DNA of 64,000 nucleotides, taken from NCBI RefSeq assembly GCF_001426905.1, contig NZ_LMFQ01000021.1:443334-507333 (forward strand), in the 5' to 3' direction. Source of the stretch: Caulobacter sp. Root1455. Its GTDB lineage: Bacteria > Pseudomonadota > Alphaproteobacteria > Caulobacterales > Caulobacteraceae. Made by a program: the position numbers and the translations under genes. Shown here piece after piece: positions 42,516 to 52,383 of the stretch (position 1 is its first letter; each line of letters opens with the position of its first letter). The notes below the pieces were generated by a model that was given only the letters and a program-made list of their open reading frames with translations, did not search any database and was not told the origin of the DNA.

Positions 42516-42574
42516 GAGAGCGCGACTCCTGTCGAGGACATCAGGCCACCATCCGTGATTTTCCCGACCTCGCC

Positions 42575-42588
42575 TTGACGGAAATCAA
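42575..42588. promoter_or_regulatory. FNR/FixK-type box upstream of ccoN
   Basis: TTGACGGAAATCAA matches TTGAT-N4-ATCAA at nine of ten defined positions and lies 61 bp before the ccoN start. cbb3 oxidase operons in this group are induced under low oxygen through FixK, which fits this site. Confidence 0.8.
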
Positions 42589-42648
42589 GGCCGGGCCGCG
42601 CGAGGTGCGCAATCTGCACCCGGGCAGTCCAAGCGACTTCGGGAAATC

Positions 42649-44322
42649 ATGACAACGCCATCGGACCTTATCGGCCAGGGGCCGCACACCGCCAACGCGC
42701 ACCTGGCCCCTCCGGGGGGATCCAGAGGGCTGCTCGTGTTCTGCCTGATCTCGGCCTTCGCCGCGGTGATGGGCGCCGGACTGACGCAGGATCCGATCTT
42801 CCGGCTTCACGCCGGCATCGTCGCCCTGGCCGCCATGCTCGGCGCCTTCGTGCTCACGGGCAAGCTGGCGGGGGGGACCCTGCTGGATGAGCCCGACCGC
42901 TACGCCGACGGCGTGATCAAGGCCGGCGTGATCGCCACCATGTTCTGGGCGGCCGTGGGTCTGCTGGTCGGGGTGGTGATCGCCTGCCAGCTGTCCTGGC
43001 CCCGGATCTTCTATTTCCCCGAGGCCGGGTGGCTGAACTTCGGCCGGCTGCGGCCTGTCCACACCTCCGGGGTGATCTTCGCGTTCGGCGGCAACGCCCT
43101 GATCGCCACCTCGTTCTGGGTCGTGCAGCGCACCTGCCGGGCCCGGCTGGCTGGCGGCATCGCGCCCTGGTTCGTGTTCTGGGGCTACCAGCTGTTCATC
43201 GTCCTGGCCGCCACCGGCTATCTGGCCGGCGCCACCCAGAGCCGCGAATACGCCGAGCCCGAATGGTACGTCGACATCTGGCTGACTCTCGTCTGGGTGA
43301 CCTATCTGCTGGTGTTCCTGGGCACGATCTGGAAGCGCCGCGAGCCGCACATCTACGTGGCCAACTGGTTCTACCTGGCCTTCATCGTCACCATCGCCCT
43401 GCTGCACCTGATCAACAACGCCGGCGTTCCCGTCGGCCCGCTGAACCACAAGTCCTACGGCGTGTTCTCCGGCGTCCAGGACGCCCTGGTCCAGTGGTGG
43501 TACGGCCACAACGCCGTCGGCTTCTTCCTGACCGCCGGGTTCCTGGGCATGATGTACTACTTCGTGCCCAAGCGCGTGGAGCGGCCGGTCTACAGCTACC
43601 GGCTGTCGATCGTCCACTTCTGGTCACTGATCTTCATCTACATCTGGGCGGGCCCCCACCACCTGCACTACACGGCCCTGCCGCAGTGGGCCCAGACCCT
43701 GGGCATGACGTTCTCGATCATGCTGTGGATGCCGTCGTGGGGCGGCATGATCAACGGCCTGATGACCCTGTCGGGCGCGTGGGACAAGCTGCGCACCGAC
43801 CCGGTGGTGCGGATGATGGTGGTCGCCATCGCCTTCTACGGCATGAGCACCTTCGAAGGCCCGGTGATGTCGATCCGCGCGGTCAACGCGCTGAGCCACT
43901 ACACCGACTGGACCATCGGCCACGTGCACTCCGGCGCCCTGGGCTGGGTCGGCTTCATCAGCTTCGGCGCCGTCTATTGCATGGTGCCGTGGCTCTGGAA
44001 GAAGCCGGCCATCTACTCCAACAAGCTGATCGAGTGGCACTTCTGGCTCGCGACCGTCGGCATCCTTCTCTACATCGCCGCGATGTGGGTGTCGGGGATC
44101 ATGGAAGGCCTGATGTGGCGTGAGTACACGCCCCAGGGCTTCCTGGCCTACAGCTTCATCGAGACGGTCTCGGCCAAGCACGTCGAGAACGTCATCCGGA
44201 TGGTCGGCGGCCTGATGTACCTCTCCGGAGCCCTGATCATGATCTTCAACCTGTGGCGCACGGTCGCATCGACCTCCGCCGAGCCCGCGGTCTCGGCCGC
44301 GCCCGCTCCCGCGATCGCCTGA
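42649..44322 (+). CDS. ccoN: cbb3-type cytochrome c oxidase subunit I
   Basis: The 557-residue protein has about 12 membrane helices and the CcoN histidine ligands for haem b, haem b3 and CuB, for example in [63 protein letters not shown] and [16 protein letters not shown]. It is the catalytic subunit of the high-affinity terminal oxidase in the inner membrane. It is the first gene of ccoNOQP-ccoGHIS, with an FNR/FixK box upstream. Confidence 0.97.
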   Translation: MTTPSDLIGQGPHTANAHLAPPGGSRGLLVFCLISAFAAVMGAGLTQDPIFRLHAGIVALAAMLGAFVLTGKLAGGTLLDEPDRYADGVIKAGVIATMFWAAVGLLVGVVIACQLSWPRIFYFPEAGWLNFGRLRPVHTSGVIFAFGGNALIATSFWVVQRTCRARLAGGIAPWFVFWGYQLFIVLAATGYLAGATQSREYAEPEWYVDIWLTLVWVTYLLVFLGTIWKRREPHIYVANWFYLAFIVTIALLHLINNAGVPVGPLNHKSYGVFSGVQDALVQWWYGHNAVGFFLTAGFLGMMYYFVPKRVERPVYSYRLSIVHFWSLIFIYIWAGPHHLHYTALPQWAQTLGMTFSIMLWMPSWGGMINGLMTLSGAWDKLRTDPVVRMMVVAIAFYGMSTFEGPVMSIRAVNALSHYTDWTIGHVHSGALGWVGFISFGAVYCMVPWLWKKPAIYSNKLIEWHFWLATVGILLYIAAMWVSGIMEGLMWREYTPQGFLAYSFIETVSAKHVENVIRMVGGLMYLSGALIMIFNLWRTVASTSAEPAVSAAPAPAIA

Positions 44323-44332
44323 GGACCCCGCG

Positions 44333-45076
44333 ATGTCATTCTGGAAGCACCACGCCAAGTTCGAGCGTCACTCCCTGTGGCTGGTCGTCGGCGTCCTGAT
44401 CGTCGTGTCGATCGGCGGCCTGGTCGAGATCGCGCCGCTGTTCTGGCTGCAAGGCACGATCGAGAAGGTCGACGGCATGCGGCCGTACACGCCGCTCGAG
44501 CTGGAAGGGCGCGACATCTATGTCCGCGAGGGCTGCTATCTGTGCCATTCGCAGATGGTCCGCCCCCTGCGCGACGAGGTCGAGCGCTATGGCCACTACA
44601 GCCTGGCGGCCGAGAGCATGTACGACCACCCGTTCCAGTGGGGCTCCAAGCGCACGGGCCCGGACCTGGCCCGGGTGGGCGGAAAATACTCCGACGCCTG
44701 GCACCGCGACCACCTGAACGATCCGCGCTCGGTGGTCCCGGAGTCGGTGATGCCGCCCTACCAGTTCCTGTCGAACGCCGAGCTCGACTACCGCGACCTG
44801 GTCGACAAGATGCGGGCCCAGAGGACCGTCGGCGTGCCCTACACCGACGCGGAGATCGCCAACGCCAAGGCCGATCTGGAGGCCCAGGCCGATCCGTTCT
44901 CGACCGGCGCGGTCGCCCTGCGCAAGCGCTACGGCGCCAAGGTGGTCAATCGCGACTTCGACGGCGATCCCGACAAGATCACCGAAATGGACGCCCTGGT
45001 GGCCTACCTGCAGATGCTCGGCACCCTGGTCGACTTCAAATCCTACAAGGCCCAAGCGCCCGAGAACCAGAGGTAG
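44333..45076 (+). CDS. ccoO: cbb3-type cytochrome c oxidase subunit II (mono-haem)
   Basis: The 247-residue protein has one N-terminal membrane helix (about 16-38) and one c-type haem site, [15 protein letters not shown] (Cys68, Cys71, His72), with a distal methionine in a periplasmic domain. It passes electrons from CcoP to CcoN. It starts 10 nt after ccoN. Confidence 0.96.
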   Translation: MSFWKHHAKFERHSLWLVVGVLIVVSIGGLVEIAPLFWLQGTIEKVDGMRPYTPLELEGRDIYVREGCYLCHSQMVRPLRDEVERYGHYSLAAESMYDHPFQWGSKRTGPDLARVGGKYSDAWHRDHLNDPRSVVPESVMPPYQFLSNAELDYRDLVDKMRAQRTVGVPYTDAEIANAKADLEAQADPFSTGAVALRKRYGAKVVNRDFDGDPDKITEMDALVAYLQMLGTLVDFKSYKAQAPENQR

Positions 45077-45080
45077 CGGC

Positions 45081-45239
45081 ATGACCTACGAAACCGTCGC
45101 CCGCATCGCCCAACAAGGCGGCCTGATCTACTTCGGCCTGATCTTCCTGGTCGGCGTGGGTTTCGCCCTCTGGCCGTCCAAGGCCGCCGAATACAAGCGC
45201 GCCGCGCAACTACCGCTGGAAGACGAGGAACTGCGCTGA
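45081..45239 (+). CDS. ccoQ: cbb3-type oxidase small subunit IV
   Basis: ATG 45081 to TGA 45237-45239 encodes 52 residues with one membrane helix (GLIYFGLIFLVGVGFALWP) followed by the polar tail SKAAEYKRAAQLPLEDEEL. Position, length and pattern are those of CcoQ, which stabilises the complex. It lies 4 nt after ccoO and shares one base with ccoP (TGATG). Confidence 0.92.
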   Translation: MTYETVARIAQQGGLIYFGLIFLVGVGFALWPSKAAEYKRAAQLPLEDEELR

Positions 45240-46105
45240 TGGCCGACCGCGAAACCGACGACGTCACCGGCACCGAGACCACCGGCCACGAGTGGGACGG
45301 CATCCGCGAACTGGACACCCCCCTGCCGCGCTGGTGGCTGTGGGTCTGGTACGGCAGCATCGCGTTCGCGATCGTCTACTGGATCCTGATGCCGGCCTGG
45401 CCGGGCGTGCACGGCTACACCAAGGGCCTGCTGCATCACTCCGACCGGGCCGATGTCGCCAGCGACCTTCACGCCCTGGACGTCCAGCGCGGGGCGGGCG
45501 CGAGCATGATGCGCAAGGCCAGCCTTGAGCAGATCGAACAGGATCCCAAGCTGCAGGCCTATGCCCAACAGGTCGGCCAGTCGGTCTTTGGCGACAACTG
45601 CGCCACCTGCCACGGCGTGGGCGGCACGGGCGGCAAGGGCTATCCGAACCTGCGCGACGACGTCTGGCTGTGGGGCGGCTCGCTGCAGGACATCCAGCAC
45701 ACGATCACCGTCGGCGTCCGGTCCGGACACCCGGGCCAACGCCTGTCGCAAATGCCGGCGTTCGGCCGCGACGAGCTGCTGCCGCCCGCCGCGGTCAGCG
45801 ACCTGACCGAATATGTGGTCAAGCTGTCGGGCCGGCCGGCCGACGCGGCGGCCGCGGCGCGGGCCGCGCCGGTGTTCGCCGAGCAATGCGCCAGCTGCCA
45901 TGGCGTGGACGGCCGCGGCATGCAGTCGGTCGGAGCGCCCAACCTCACCGACGGCGAATGGCTGTACGGGGCCGACCGCACCGCCATCCGGGGCCAGATC
46001 CACGCCGGCAACGGCGGCGTGATGCCCACCTGGGAAAGCCGCCTGAGCCCCGAGACCATCAAGGCCCTGGCGGTCTACATCCACGCGAACGCGGGCGGTC
46101 AGTAG
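45239..46105 (+). CDS. ccoP: cbb3-type cytochrome c oxidase subunit III (di-haem)
   Basis: The 288-residue protein has an N-terminal region with EWDGIRELDTPLPRWWLWVWYGSI leading into a membrane helix, then two cytochrome c domains with CATCHGVGG (about residue 120) and CASCHGVDG (about 218). CcoP accepts electrons from the soluble cytochrome c pool. Its start overlaps the ccoQ stop by one base. Confidence 0.96.
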   Translation: MADRETDDVTGTETTGHEWDGIRELDTPLPRWWLWVWYGSIAFAIVYWILMPAWPGVHGYTKGLLHHSDRADVASDLHALDVQRGAGASMMRKASLEQIEQDPKLQAYAQQVGQSVFGDNCATCHGVGGTGGKGYPNLRDDVWLWGGSLQDIQHTITVGVRSGHPGQRLSQMPAFGRDELLPPAAVSDLTEYVVKLSGRPADAAAAARAAPVFAEQCASCHGVDGRGMQSVGAPNLTDGEWLYGADRTAIRGQIHAGNGGVMPTWESRLSPETIKALAVYIHANAGGQ

Positions 46106-46110
46106 GGGTC

Positions 46111-47616
46111 ATGCCCACGCTCATCGACAAAACGCCGCCCAAGTCCCCGCCCAAGTCCTACGCCTCGACGGCGGTCTCGGCCGCCGCTCGGGCGAAGGCC
46201 AAGGGCGACGCGAAGGGCGGGCTCTACAAGCCTCGCGAGCCGATCTACCCGAAGCTGGTCCACGGCCGCTGGCGAACGGTGAAGTGGGCGGTGCTGATCG
46301 CCACCCTGGCGGTCTATTACATCACGCCCTGGATCCGTTGGGCGCGGCCCGGCGACCTGCCCCAGCAGGCGGTCCTGGTGGATTTCACCGGCCGCCGTTT
46401 CTACTTTTTCGACATCCAGCTGTGGCCGCAGGAAGTCTACATCTTCACCGGCCTGATGGTGATGGGCGCGCTGGGCCTGTTCCTGGTCAGCGCCTTGTTC
46501 GGCCGCCTGTGGTGCGGATACACCTGCCCACAGACCGTCTGGACCGACCTCTACATCGTGGTCGAGCGCGCGTTCGAGGGCGACCGCAACGCCCGCATGC
46601 GCCTGGACGCCCAACCCCTGTCGTTCAACAAGCTCTGGCGCAAGACCGGCAAGCACCTGACCTGGCTGGGCATCGCCTTCGGCACCGGCGGCGCCTGGAT
46701 CTTCTATTTCCACGACGCCCCGACCCTGATCCGCACCTTCTGGATCGGACAGGGCGCGATGACGGCCTATGTCTCCTGCGCCCTGCTGACCGCCACCACC
46801 TACATCTTCGCCGGATGGATGCGCGAACAGGTCTGCACCTACATGTGCCCCTGGCCGCGCATCCAGAGCGCCATGCTGGACGAGCACTCGCTGCAGGTGG
46901 CCTATCTGCGCGACCGCGGCGAACCCCGAGGCGCGCACAAGAAGGGTCAATCCTGGGAAGACCGAGGCGACTGCATCGACTGCAACCAGTGCGTGGTCGT
47001 GTGCCCGATGGGCATCGACATCCGCGACGGCAGCCAGCTGGAATGCATCAATTGCGGCCTCTGCGTCGACGCCTGCGACGACATCCTGGGCCGGCTTGGG
47101 CGGCCGACCGGGCTGATCGCTTATGACTCCGTCGACGCCGTCGCCGCGCGCGCCAACGGTCAGAAGGCGGTCTACAAGCTGGTTCGCCCGCGCACCGTCT
47201 TCTATGCGTTCGCCCTGGCCGTGGTTTCGGCCCTGACCCTTTGGGCCTTGATCGGCCGACCCGAGGCCGAGCTTCATGTCATCGGCGACCGCAACCCGGT
47301 CTTCGTTCGCATGCACGACGGGGCGGTGCGCAACGGCTACACCCTGAAGATCGCCAATCGCACCTTCGCCGACCACCGCTTCGAGATCGTCTTCTCGGGG
47401 ATCGAGGGGGTTCGCCTCAGCCAGCCCGGGCGAGCGGCGGGCGCCAGCATCGGCGTGGTCGTGCCCGCCGACCAGGTGGTGGCCGTGCGGGTGTTCGTCA
47501 CCGCGCCGCCGAACGACCTGCGTCCGGCCAGCCTTCCCGGTCGCTTCGTCGTCCGCTCGGGCGACATCGAGTCCAGCGCCAAGACCGTCTTCCTTTCCGG
47601 AGCCGCGAACCAGTAA
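46111..47616 (+). CDS. ccoG: Cytochrome c oxidase accessory protein CcoG (copper-related ferredoxin-like)
   Basis: I chose ATG 46111 (MPTLIDKTPPKSPPKSY), 5 nt after ccoP. The 501-residue protein has several membrane helices with the CxxC-type LFGRLWCGYTCPQTVW and QVCTYMCPWPRIQ, followed by two [4Fe-4S] clusters (CIDCNQCVVVCPMGIDI and CINCGLCVDACDDI) and a C-terminal Ig-like periplasmic domain. CcoG assists copper delivery/reduction for CuB assembly. Confidence 0.95.
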   Translation: MPTLIDKTPPKSPPKSYASTAVSAAARAKAKGDAKGGLYKPREPIYPKLVHGRWRTVKWAVLIATLAVYYITPWIRWARPGDLPQQAVLVDFTGRRFYFFDIQLWPQEVYIFTGLMVMGALGLFLVSALFGRLWCGYTCPQTVWTDLYIVVERAFEGDRNARMRLDAQPLSFNKLWRKTGKHLTWLGIAFGTGGAWIFYFHDAPTLIRTFWIGQGAMTAYVSCALLTATTYIFAGWMREQVCTYMCPWPRIQSAMLDEHSLQVAYLRDRGEPRGAHKKGQSWEDRGDCIDCNQCVVVCPMGIDIRDGSQLECINCGLCVDACDDILGRLGRPTGLIAYDSVDAVAARANGQKAVYKLVRPRTVFYAFALAVVSALTLWALIGRPEAELHVIGDRNPVFVRMHDGAVRNGYTLKIANRTFADHRFEIVFSGIEGVRLSQPGRAAGASIGVVVPADQVVAVRVFVTAPPNDLRPASLPGRFVVRSGDIESSAKTVFLSGAANQ

Positions 47617-48122
47617 TGAGACCGGCCGTCCCCTCCCCCGCCCCACCCGCCGCCCCGTCCGTCAAGGGACAGATCACCGGCAAGCACGTCCTGATCGGAG
47701 TGGTGCTGTTCTTCGGCCTGGTCGTCGGCGTGGACGCGTTCTTCGTCGTGAAGGCCTACAGCACCTTCTCCGGCCAGGTCGCCTCCAACCCCTACGAGGC
47801 CGGGCTGGCCTTCAACCGCACCCTGGCCCTGCGCGAGCGGGAGGCGGCGCTGGGCTGGACCGCCGAGGCGGCGGTCCCCAGGCCGGGCGTCGTGGCCCTG
47901 CGGATGAAGGACAAGACCGGACGGCCGCTGTCTACCTTGTCGCTGACCGGAACCCTGGAGCGGCCCGCCACCGAGATCGGACGCCAGGTCCTGGCCTTCA
48001 CCCCGACCGGCGACGGGTGGTACCAGGCCGGCGCCAGGCTGGACGGCGCGTGGGACCTGCGCGCCACGGCCAGAAACGCCCAGGACCAGTTCGAGATCGA
48101 AACCCGGCTGGTGGGCCAATGA
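47616..48122 (+). CDS. ccoH: cbb3 oxidase assembly protein CcoH (FixH family)
   Basis: ATG 47616 shares one base with the ccoG stop. The 168-residue protein has one membrane helix (HVLIGVVLFFGLVVGVDAFFVV) and a periplasmic FixH-type domain with NPYEAGLAFNRTLALREREAALGW and WDLRATARNAQDQFE. It is needed for stable cbb3 assembly. Its stop overlaps the ccoI start by 4 nt. Confidence 0.93.
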   Translation: MRPAVPSPAPPAAPSVKGQITGKHVLIGVVLFFGLVVGVDAFFVVKAYSTFSGQVASNPYEAGLAFNRTLALREREAALGWTAEAAVPRPGVVALRMKDKTGRPLSTLSLTGTLERPATEIGRQVLAFTPTGDGWYQAGARLDGAWDLRATARNAQDQFEIETRLVGQ

Positions 48123-50296
48123 GCCAGAGCCTCGCCGTTCCGCGCGACCTTGAGGCGTTCGTCCACCGCGACGCGGCGGGCAAGGGTCGCCTGGAGCTGC
48201 TGGTCAGCGGCGCCCGCTGCGCGGCCTGCATCGGCAAGATCGAGAAGGCCGTGGTCTCCGTGCCTGGCGTCGAGAGCGCGCGCCTGAACCTGACGACCGG
48301 CAAGTTGGCGGTCGATCTGGGGGTGAATTCGGCCGATCCCGACCGAGTGGTGGAGATCGTCGAGGAGCTGGGCTACCGCGCCTGCCTGTTCGACCCGACC
48401 GAGGCGGCCGCCGCCCAGGACCGCGAGGGACGCGAGCTGGCCGTCGCCCTGGGCGTGGCGGGCTTCGGGGCCGGCAACGTGATGATGTTCACCGTGCCGG
48501 CCTGGGCGGGCCTGTTCGGCCAGGAGCTGAACGCTTCGACCCTGACGGTGATGTACTGGCTCGCCGCCATCGTCGCGACCCCGTGCGCGCTGTTCGCGGG
48601 CCGCCCGTTCTTCCGATCGGCCTGGGCGTCGCTGCGGCGCGGCAAGGCCAATATGGACGTGCCGATCTCGATCGGGGTGATCCTGACCCTGATCGTCAGC
48701 TTCTCCGAGACGATCCTGGGCGGACGGCACGCCTATTTCGACGCGGCGGTGACCCTGCTGTTCCTGCTGTTGATCGGCCGCTATTTGGACCACCGCCTGC
48801 GCGCCAACGCCCGGTCGGCGGCCCGGGACCTGCTGGCCCTGCAATCGCCCGTGGCGGTCCGCCTGGAGGGCGGAATCGAGCGCGGCGTGCCGGTCGCCGA
48901 GGTGCGGGTCGGCGACCGCGTGGTCGTCGCGCCCGGCGAGCGCGTTCCGGTCGACGGCCGGGTCGAGGCCGGCGTCTCCGAAATCGACAACGCCCTGATC
49001 ACCGGCGAGACCGCCATGGCGGCGGTGGGCGTCGGGTCGACCCTGCACGCGGGCGCCTTGAACCTCACCGGTCGCCTGGTCGTCGTCGTCACCGCGCGCA
49101 GCGAGGACTCCACCCTGGCGGCGATCGCTCGGCTGATGGAGGCCGGCGCCCAGAGCCGCTCGGCCTATGTCCGGCTGGCCGACAAGGCCGCCGCCCTCTA
49201 CGTGCCGATCGTGCATTCGGCGGCGGCCCTCACCTTCGTCGCGTCCTGGGCTCTGGGCCTGGGTCCGCGCGAGGCTCTGCTGCGGGCGGCGGCCGTGCTG
49301 ATCATCACCTGCCCCTGCGCCCTGGGCCTGGCCGTGCCAGCGGTGCAGATCGCCGCCAGCGGCCGGCTGTTCCGCAAGGGCGTGCTGGTCAAGTCCGGCG
49401 CGGCGCTCGAGCGCCTGGCCGAGGTGGACTACGTCGTGCTCGACAAGACCGGCGTGCTGACCGAAGGCCAGCCTCGGCTGATCGGCGCGTTCAACCATCT
49501 GGTCGCCATGGCCGCGCCCCTGGCGCGCGCCTCGCGCCATCCGCTGGCCCGGGCCCTGGCGGCGCAGGCCGGGGTCGGCCTGGTCGCCCACGACTGCGTG
49601 GAGACGCCCGGACAAGGCGTTGAGGGCCTGATCGACGGACGGCGCGCGCGCCTGGGTCGAGCGTCGTTCGTCGGCGCCGCCCAGGGCGCGCGGGAGACCG
49701 AGCTGTGGTTCAGCTTCATCGACGACGACGTGAAGATCCGGTTCGCCTTCGAGGACCAGCCCCGCGCCGACGCGGCGGCCGCCGTCGCCGCGCTCCGTGC
49801 CCTGGGGCTGGGCGTCGAGATCCTGTCCGGCGACCTTGAAGAGCCCGTGGGCCAGGTCGCGCGGGCCGTCGGCGTTCAGAACTGGCGCGCGGGCCTGACG
49901 CCGATCGAGAAGGCCGCCGCCATCGATCGGCTGAAGGCCGAGGGGCGCAAGGTGCTGATGGTCGGCGACGGCCTGAACGACGCCGCCGCCCTGGCCAGGG
50001 CCCATGCCTCCATGGCCCCGGGCGCCGCCGTCGACGCGGCCCAGAACGCCGCCGACCTGGTGTTCACCGGCGACGAACTCGGCGCGGTCGCCCAGGCGAT
50101 CACCGTCGCGCGCACCGCCCGTCGCCGCGCCCTGGAGAACTTCGCCTTCTCCGCGCTCTACAATCTCATCGCCGGTCCGGCCGCCATGCTGGGACTGATC
50201 AATCCGTTCATCGCCGCCCTGGCCATGTCCGGATCCTCGATCACCGTCCTGCTCAACGCCGTGCGGCCCGCCCTGGGCGAAAGGCGGAGCCGTTGA
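48119..50296 (+). CDS. ccoI: Copper-translocating P1B-type ATPase CcoI
   Basis: ATG 48119 overlaps the ccoH stop (ATGA). The 725-residue pump has an N-terminal metal-binding domain with GARCAACIGKIEKAV (Cys34, Cys37), the transmembrane CPC motif in IITCPCALGLAVP, the actuator ITGETAM, the phosphorylation site LDKTGVLTEG and the hinge MVGDGLNDAAALA. In this operon it exports copper to the periplasm for CuB insertion. Confidence 0.95.
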   Translation: MSQSLAVPRDLEAFVHRDAAGKGRLELLVSGARCAACIGKIEKAVVSVPGVESARLNLTTGKLAVDLGVNSADPDRVVEIVEELGYRACLFDPTEAAAAQDREGRELAVALGVAGFGAGNVMMFTVPAWAGLFGQELNASTLTVMYWLAAIVATPCALFAGRPFFRSAWASLRRGKANMDVPISIGVILTLIVSFSETILGGRHAYFDAAVTLLFLLLIGRYLDHRLRANARSAARDLLALQSPVAVRLEGGIERGVPVAEVRVGDRVVVAPGERVPVDGRVEAGVSEIDNALITGETAMAAVGVGSTLHAGALNLTGRLVVVVTARSEDSTLAAIARLMEAGAQSRSAYVRLADKAAALYVPIVHSAAALTFVASWALGLGPREALLRAAAVLIITCPCALGLAVPAVQIAASGRLFRKGVLVKSGAALERLAEVDYVVLDKTGVLTEGQPRLIGAFNHLVAMAAPLARASRHPLARALAAQAGVGLVAHDCVETPGQGVEGLIDGRRARLGRASFVGAAQGARETELWFSFIDDDVKIRFAFEDQPRADAAAAVAALRALGLGVEILSGDLEEPVGQVARAVGVQNWRAGLTPIEKAAAIDRLKAEGRKVLMVGDGLNDAAALARAHASMAPGAAVDAAQNAADLVFTGDELGAVAQAITVARTARRRALENFAFSALYNLIAGPAAMLGLINPFIAALAMSGSSITVLLNAVRPALGERRSR

Positions 50297-50463
50297 ACAT
50301 CCTTCTCTTCCTCGCGCCGGCCTCGCTGGCGCTCGGCGCCTTGGGGCTGGCCGCCTTCCTCTGGACCATGCGGTCGGGTCAGTACGAGGACCCCAAGGGC
50401 GACGCCGAGCGCATCCTCTACGACCATCTCGAAGATCGTCCGCCGACCGCCAAACCCAAGTAA
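50293..50463 (+). CDS. ccoS: cbb3-type oxidase assembly protein CcoS
   Basis: TTG 50293 overlaps the ccoI stop (TTGA) and gives 56 residues: one membrane helix (LAPASLALGALGLAAFLWTM) followed by RSGQYEDPKGDAERILYD, the CcoS signature (GQFDDxxxxxxxIL). Its position as the last gene of the ccoGHIS set confirms it. The unusual TTG start is supported by the 4-nt overlap and by the full-length helix. Confidence 0.92.
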   Translation: MNILLFLAPASLALGALGLAAFLWTMRSGQYEDPKGDAERILYDHLEDRPPTAKPK

Positions 50464-50655
50464 CCCGATCGGGCGACGCCACCGCTCTTCCCTGGTCGCC
50501 AGTTCGCCTTCGCGAACGCTAGGGGCTTTCCCCGTTTGCCTTGAGACCAATCCCGGATCGCCGCCGGGATATGCCTGATTGTGAAGACGCCGCGGCGGTC
50601 GACAGTGATCCGCGTCCCGAGACTTCGGCGAAAGGCGTCCGCATGACCGCGCACC

Positions 50656-51633
50656 ATGGCCCCGCGCCGCCTTGTTCCCGTGACCTGGCCAGGTGAGCCG
50701 GGAGCCGTGCGCGCTCGCCGCTCGATTCAAGGCCCGGCTTTGGCGGCGCTCGCGCTGTCGGCCTGGGCGTCGCTGACCGGCGCGGCCGCCGCCCAGGACC
50801 TGGAGCCGCGCGCCTATTCCCCGTCGCCGGTCGGCGCGACCTTCGTGGTCGCCGGCTACGCCCATTCCAGCGGCAAGATCGCGTTCGACGCGGGGGCGCC
50901 GATCAACAACGCCCAGGCCGACCTCAATCTGGCCACCGTGGGCGTCAGCCATGTCTTTGGCCTGGCTGGGCGCCAAGCCAGCGTGACGGCCGCCCTGCCC
51001 TATGTGTGGGGCGACGCCAGCGGCGATGTCGGCGAGTCGAGACGCGCGATCACCCGCTCGGGCCTGGGCGATCTGCGGCTCAGGGTCGGCGTCCTGCTGA
51101 TCGGCGGCCCGGCGCTTTCCAGAAAGGCGTTCGCCGTCCGCAAACCCTCGCCGATCCTGGGCGTCAGCCTGCTGGCCGTCGCGCCGACCGGCGAGTACAT
51201 GCCCGACAAGCTGGTCAACATCGGCGCCAATCGCTGGGCGTTCAAGCCGGAGGTCGGCGTGTCCTTTCCCATGGGACGCTGGCAGGCCGACGCCTATGCC
51301 GCGGTCTGGCTCTACACCGACAACGACGACTTTCTGGACGGCAAACGGCGCGAACGCGACCCGATGGGCGCGTTCCAGGGTCACCTCAGCTACACTTTCC
51401 GCCCCGGGCTGTGGGCGGCGGTGAACGGCACCTACTACCAGGGCGGCGCCACGACGGTGGACGGGGTTCGTGACGGCAACCGCCAGGAGAACGCCCGCGT
51501 GGGCCTGACGCTGTCCGTGCCGATCTCGCGCACCCAATCGATCCTGTTCACCGGCAGCGAGGGCGCGCTGACCCGGTTCGGCGGCGACTTCACCACCTTC
51601 GGGATCAGCTGGCGGGCGTTGACCTTCAACTGA
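50656..51633 (+). CDS. Outer-membrane beta-barrel protein of the phenol-degradation MetA type
   Basis: The 325-residue product (ATG 50656; GTG 50707 possible) has an export signal ending around LTGAAAAQD and then long alternating amphipathic strands with glycine/aromatic pairs, for example VGATFVVAGYAHSSGKIAF, VGVSHVFGLAGRQASVTAALPYVWG and ISWRALTFN with an aromatic near the C-terminus. This matches the family annotated as MetA-pathway phenol-degradation transporters. A substrate channel role is inference. Confidence 0.75.
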   Translation: MAPRRLVPVTWPGEPGAVRARRSIQGPALAALALSAWASLTGAAAAQDLEPRAYSPSPVGATFVVAGYAHSSGKIAFDAGAPINNAQADLNLATVGVSHVFGLAGRQASVTAALPYVWGDASGDVGESRRAITRSGLGDLRLRVGVLLIGGPALSRKAFAVRKPSPILGVSLLAVAPTGEYMPDKLVNIGANRWAFKPEVGVSFPMGRWQADAYAAVWLYTDNDDFLDGKRRERDPMGAFQGHLSYTFRPGLWAAVNGTYYQGGATTVDGVRDGNRQENARVGLTLSVPISRTQSILFTGSEGALTRFGGDFTTFGISWRALTFN

Positions 51634-51984
51634 GGCGGCGCGCCCTCCGATTTGACATCGGGGCGCCGCGTCCCCATCTGACAGTCACCGAGCGCGATCC
51701 GATCGCGCCGGACGCCTGACCACAGGCTTCTCGTCTCCAAGTCCGCGCTCAGCGCCAAACGCTTGGAGCCACAGGGAATTTCCCCGCCATGCCCTTTTCA
51801 GATCGGCCGTAGGACGGCCAGCGTCGGCCTAGGCCACGCACGATCCTGACCAGGGCGGCGGCTTCTCTCCGAAGCTCGCGGTCTTCATGAAACGCCAGCG
51901 CCAAACGGCGAGCGTTCGCCGAGCCCCACGCGGCCCCGCGCTTCGAGCGCCGGCCAGGGCTCAAGACACATCCAGAAAGCCACT
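51634..51984. other. Intergenic region with stem-loop, no convincing gene
   Basis: CGGCGC (51636-51641) plus CCC and GGGGCGCCG (51660-51668) form a stem-loop just after the barrel gene stop, a possible terminator without T-run. The remaining 300 bases have no domain-bearing frame. A 71-codon minus frame (51749-51964) is basic and low-complexity, so I do not call it. Confidence 0.5.
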
Positions 51985-52383
51985 ATGAATACCCAAACCC
52001 AATCCACCCAGGCCCCGCCCGCGATCTACGTGACCGAGGCCGACTTCGAGATCCTCTCCAACCTGGCCGACGCCGCCGGCCGCGCGCCGGGCGGCCGCGT
52101 CCTGGCCGAGGAAATGGCCCGCGCCGTGATCGTCGAACCCAATGAGCTGCCGCGCCCGTTCGTGCGCATCGGCTCGCGGGTCCAGTTCCAGGACCTGTCC
52201 AACGGCCAGACCCGCGCCGTTCGCATCAGCCTGCCGCGCGACGCCAGCATCGACGACAACCGCATCTCGGTGCTCAGTCCGGTGGGCGCGGCCCTGATCG
52301 GCCTGACCGCCGGCGAGGCCTTCCACTGGACCGACCCCGAAGGCCGGGCGCGCGGCGTCCGCGTGCTGGCGGTCCAGGACTAG
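51985..52383 (+). CDS. rnk: Nucleoside diphosphate kinase regulator (Rnk, GreA/GreB-like)
   Basis: The 132-residue protein has an N-terminal helical part (YVTEADFEILSNLADAAGRAPGGRVLAEEMARAVIV) and the GreA/GreB C-terminal domain (VRIGSRVQFQDLSNGQTRAVRISLPRDASIDDNRISVLSPVGAALIGLTAGEAFHWTDPEGR). Rnk binds RNA polymerase and influences nucleotide metabolism and stress responses. Its stop TAG overlaps the convergent hydrolase stop in CTAG. Confidence 0.9.
   Translation: MNTQTQSTQAPPAIYVTEADFEILSNLADAAGRAPGGRVLAEEMARAVIVEPNELPRPFVRIGSRVQFQDLSNGQTRAVRISLPRDASIDDNRISVLSPVGAALIGLTAGEAFHWTDPEGRARGVRVLAVQD

Noticed and set aside
50418..50657. A 79-codon minus frame between ccoS and the barrel-protein gene
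   Set aside because: It overlaps the end of ccoS, has no domain pattern and no ribosome-binding site.
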